From positions 1 through 7,754 of the forward strand of contig CALFVE010000211.1 of NCBI GenBank assembly GCA_937928475.1: a stretch of DNA of 7,754 bases. The letters are read 5' to 3'. Positions 5,694-7,754 of this stretch are shown here, one piece after another; position 1 is the stretch's first letter; each line of letters starts with the position of its first letter. Below the pieces are notes generated by a model. It ran no database searches, was not told where the DNA came from, and saw only the letters and a program-made list of their open reading frames with translations. The stretch comes from an uncultured bacterium (lineage in GTDB: Bacteria > Armatimonadota > Zipacnadia > Zipacnadales > Zipacnadaceae). The position numbers were made by a program, and so were the translations under genes.

Positions 5694-7391
5694 ATGCTCA
5701 GCGACCTGGAAATTGCTCAAGCCGCAGCCATGCGACCGATCGCCGAGGTGGCCGAGGAACTGGGACTGCTCCCCGACGAGCTGGAAATGTACGGACGCTA
5801 CAAAGCTAAAGTCCACCTGGAGGTGCGGGATCGTCTGGCTGACCGCCCCAACGGCAAGTACATCCTGGTCACCGCCATCACGCCCACGCCCCTGGGCGAG
5901 GGCAAGACGGTCACCGCCGTTGGTCTCGCGCAGGGCCTGAAATACATCGGCAAGCAGTCTATTCTATGCATCCGCCAACCTTCCATGGGACCGGTCTTCG
6001 GCATCAAGGGTGGAGCGGCGGGCGGCGGCTACGCTCAGGTCGTACCAATGGACGAGTTCAACCTGCACTTCACGGGCGACATCCACGCCGTGGGCGCGGC
6101 CAATAACCTGCTGGCGGCGATGATTGACGCCAGCATCTGGCATAAGAACCCCCTGGATATTGACCCCCTGTCCATCTCCTGGAACCGAGTCGTGGACATG
6201 AACGACGTGGCCCTGCGACACGTGGTCATCGGCCTAGGCGGCGCCAAGGGAGGAATCCCCCGCGAGGCTCACTTCGACATCACCGTGGCCTCCGAGGTGA
6301 TGGCGATTCTCGCCCTCACCACCAGCCTCAAAGATATCCGGGAGCGGCTGGGCCGCATCTGGATCGGTTTCAACCGCAAGGGGGAGCCGGTGACCGCCGA
6401 GGACCTACAGGCGGCGGGCGCCATGGCCGTGCTGATGAAGGACGCTATCATGCCCAACCTAGTCCAGCGCTTGGACGGCGGGCCGGCCTTCGTGCACGCC
6501 GGGCCTTTTGCCAACATCGCCATCGGCAACAACTCCATCGTCGCCGACCAGATTGCGCTCAAACTAGGCGACTACGTGGTCACCGAAGCCGGCTTCGGCG
6601 CCGACTGTGGCGCCGAGAAGTTCATGAACATCAAGTGCCGGGTCTCGGGCCTGGCCCCGCAGGCGGTGGTCATCGTCGCCACCGTCAAGGCGCTCAAGAT
6701 GCATGGCGGCGGCTTCCAGCAGAAACCGGGCAAGAAGCCGCCCATGGACGAGATTGTGAAGCCCAATCCCGCCGCGGTGGAGGTCGGCTGCGCCAACCTG
6801 ATTCAGCACGTCGAGAACATGCGCAAGTTCGGCATCCCGGTCGTGGTGGCGATCAACGCCTTCCCCTTTGACACGCCCGAAGAGACGGAGATCGTGAAGC
6901 AGGCGGCCCTCAGCGCGGGAGCCGAGGCCGCGGTGGAATCCTACGTGCACGCTAGAGGTGGCGAGGGCGGGGCGGAGTTGGCGGAAGCCGTAGTCGCTGC
7001 GGCTGACAAGCCCAGCGAACTCAAGTTCCTCTATCCGCTGGAGGCCTCCATCAAGGAGAAGATCGAGGTCATCGCCAAGGAAATCTACCGGGCTGGGGAG
7101 GTGCACTACTCGCCGGTCGCTGAGCAGAAGATCAAGCAGTTCACCAAGTATGGGCTGGACAAGTTGCCCATCTGCATGGCCAAGACTCACCTGTCTTTCA
7201 CACATGACCCTGACATCAAGAACGTGGCCCCCGGCTTCACCCTGCCGATACGAGACATTCGCCCCTCGGTGGGCGCCGGCTTCCTCTATCCCTTGTGCGG
7301 GGAGATGAGCACGATGCCGGCGCTGCCCACCCGCCCGGCGGCGGTGGACGTAGACCTGGACGAAAACGGCAACATCGTGGGGCTGTTCTGA
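5694..7391 (+). CDS. fhs: Formate--tetrahydrofolate ligase
   Basis: Makes 10-formyl-THF from formate, THF and ATP in the cytosol. It feeds purine and formyl-Met synthesis, or forms the second step of the Wood-Ljungdahl methyl branch in acetogens. The 565-residue product has a near-standard length. Motifs: P-loop TPLGEGKT (65-72), RQPSMGPVFGIKGGAAGGG (94-112) leading into the family signature YAQVVPMDEFNLHFTGDIHA (113-132), NNLLAAMIDA (137-146), the AKTHLSFTHDP segment, and a C-terminal GAGFLYP, GEMSTMPALPTRP and final GLF. ATG 5694 is preceded by AAGGAA (5683-5688) at good spacing. The gene has its own promoter and a structured leader. UroD-family genes lie on both sides, while folate genes lie upstream, so it is likely the hub that joins formate, THF and methyl-transfer chemistry. 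No acetogenesis-specific genes are visible, so use in acetogenesis cannot be claimed. Confidence 0.97.
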   Translation: MLSDLEIAQAAAMRPIAEVAEELGLLPDELEMYGRYKAKVHLEVRDRLADRPNGKYILVTAITPTPLGEGKTVTAVGLAQGLKYIGKQSILCIRQPSMGPVFGIKGGAAGGGYAQVVPMDEFNLHFTGDIHAVGAANNLLAAMIDASIWHKNPLDIDPLSISWNRVVDMNDVALRHVVIGLGGAKGGIPREAHFDITVASEVMAILALTTSLKDIRERLGRIWIGFNRKGEPVTAEDLQAAGAMAVLMKDAIMPNLVQRLDGGPAFVHAGPFANIAIGNNSIVADQIALKLGDYVVTEAGFGADCGAEKFMNIKCRVSGLAPQAVVIVATVKALKMHGGGFQQKPGKKPPMDEIVKPNPAAVEVGCANLIQHVENMRKFGIPVVVAINAFPFDTPEETEIVKQAALSAGAEAAVESYVHARGGEGGAELAEAVVAAADKPSELKFLYPLEASIKEKIEVIAKEIYRAGEVHYSPVAEQKIKQFTKYGLDKLPICMAKTHLSFTHDPDIKNVAPGFTLPIRDIRPSVGAGFLYPLCGEMSTMPALPTRPAAVDVDLDENGNIVGLF

Positions 7392-7399
7392 GGGGAGAC

Positions 7400-7434
7400 G
7401 CGAGTCGCGAGCCGCGAGCCGCGAGTGGCGACTG
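7400..7434. repeat. Five tandem heptamers after fhs
   Basis: Five adjacent 7-base units of consensus GCGAGYS begin nine bases after the fhs stop: GCGAGTC, GCGAGCC (twice), GCGAGTG and GCGACTG. They match the three-unit repeat at the folP stop in period and consensus. The rest of the gap to the next gene (7435-7556) shows no convincing terminator or promoter, apart from a purine-rich SD-like stretch at 7517-7528. Confidence 0.65.
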
Positions 7435-7556
7435 AGGCCAGGGCGGGCCAGCGGGCTGCTGTCTGTCCTCCGCTGCTGCCCAGCGCACACCGGCGAGACC
7501 TCGGTGCCCCCGGCAGGGGAGGAGGGGGCGTGACCCTCGCCCCACGTCGGAGCAAC

Positions 7557-7754
7557 ATGTCCCTGACTCGGCGGGAACTGGTCATCGCCGCCCTCGAGCA
7601 TCGCAACGTGGGGCGGATCCCGTACACCTTTGACTTCACGGCGGAGGCCGCCGCTCGCCTGCAGGAGCACTACGGCTGCGAGGACCTGGCCGGGCACCTT
7701 GGTAACTGTATCCGCGATGTCCCCGCCCCCTGGTGGCAGTTCGTCAACATCCCC
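7557..7754 (+). CDS. Uroporphyrinogen decarboxylase-family protein, 3' end cut by the window
   Basis: The first 66 residues of an open frame that runs to the window end. MSLTRRELVIAALEHRNVGR followed by IPYTFDF matches the usual N-terminus of UroD-family methyltransferase-like proteins (LT-R-E-R-V-AAL-H-DR-P). It is a second, differently starting member beside the one at 4480, and the pair brackets fhs. ATG 7557 fits the family start and has a modest GGAG (7549-7552) four bases upstream. An in-frame GTG at 7530 would add nine residues and has a much stronger SD (GGGGAGG, 7516-7522) seven bases before it, so the true start is unsettled. Zinc-ligand motifs lie beyond the window, so its subtype cannot be judged. 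Confidence 0.75.
   Translation, partial: MSLTRRELVIAALEHRNVGRIPYTFDFTAEAAARLQEHYGCEDLAGHLGNCIRDVPAPWWQFVNIP

Noticed and set aside
6564..7697. A 377-codon open frame on the minus strand opposite fhs
   Set aside because: Shadow of fhs codon bias; the translation has no domain pattern and runs across the heptamer repeat.

Overview
The window comes from a GC-rich bacterial chromosome. Short intergenic gaps, GTG/ATG starts with recognisable Shine-Dalgarno (SD) sites and a mix of folate, C1 and UroD-family genes fit an uncultured environmental bacterium with an active tetrahydrofolate/corrinoid C1 economy. Lineages rich in UroD-like proteins (Armatimonadota, Planctomycetota, Chloroflexota, Firmicutes-type anaerobes) are possible hosts, but the sequence alone does not settle the phylum.

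Layout. (1) 1-945: dihydropteroate synthase (folP), probably cut at its 5' end by the window edge. Its stop codon lies inside a small heptamer repeat. (2) 1026-1528: an overlapping hicB-hicA toxin-antitoxin pair. Both genes need a -1 reading-frame change to give the family protein. hicB has a canonical slippery heptamer exactly at the join; hicA has none. (3) 1555-2163: 5-formyl-THF cyclo-ligase. (4) 2247-2444, minus strand: a 65-residue, two-helix membrane protein of unknown function with a strong SD. (5) 2461-2892: no convincing gene, but inverted repeats including a REP-like hairpin. (6) 2904-3272: dihydroneopterin aldolase (folB). (7) 3273-3494: a weak terminator and an operator-like palindrome. 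(8) 3495-4460: a stand-alone GuaA-like ATP pyrophosphatase without a glutaminase domain. (9) 4480-5484: a UroD-like protein in which the usual His-x-Cys zinc motif reads His-x-Glu. (10) 5502-5693: a good sigma-70-type promoter and a structured leader. (11) 5694-7391: formate-THF ligase (fhs). (12) 7400-7434: five tandem heptamers. (13) 7557-7754: the start of a second UroD-family protein, cut by the window end.

How it fits together. folB and folP act in folate synthesis. The cyclo-ligase recovers 5-formyl-THF, and fhs loads formate onto THF. UroD-like proteins of the MtaA/CmuA type move methyl groups to or from corrinoids, so the two copies flanking fhs suggest methyl-group input to or output from the same THF pool. 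The GuaA-like enzyme may link to purine synthesis, which consumes formyl-THF, though its exact substrate is uncertain. The main points for a second look are the doubly frame-disrupted hicBA pair with its frameshift-site architecture, the possible ZTP-like riboswitch before fhs, and the orphan GuaA-like enzyme.
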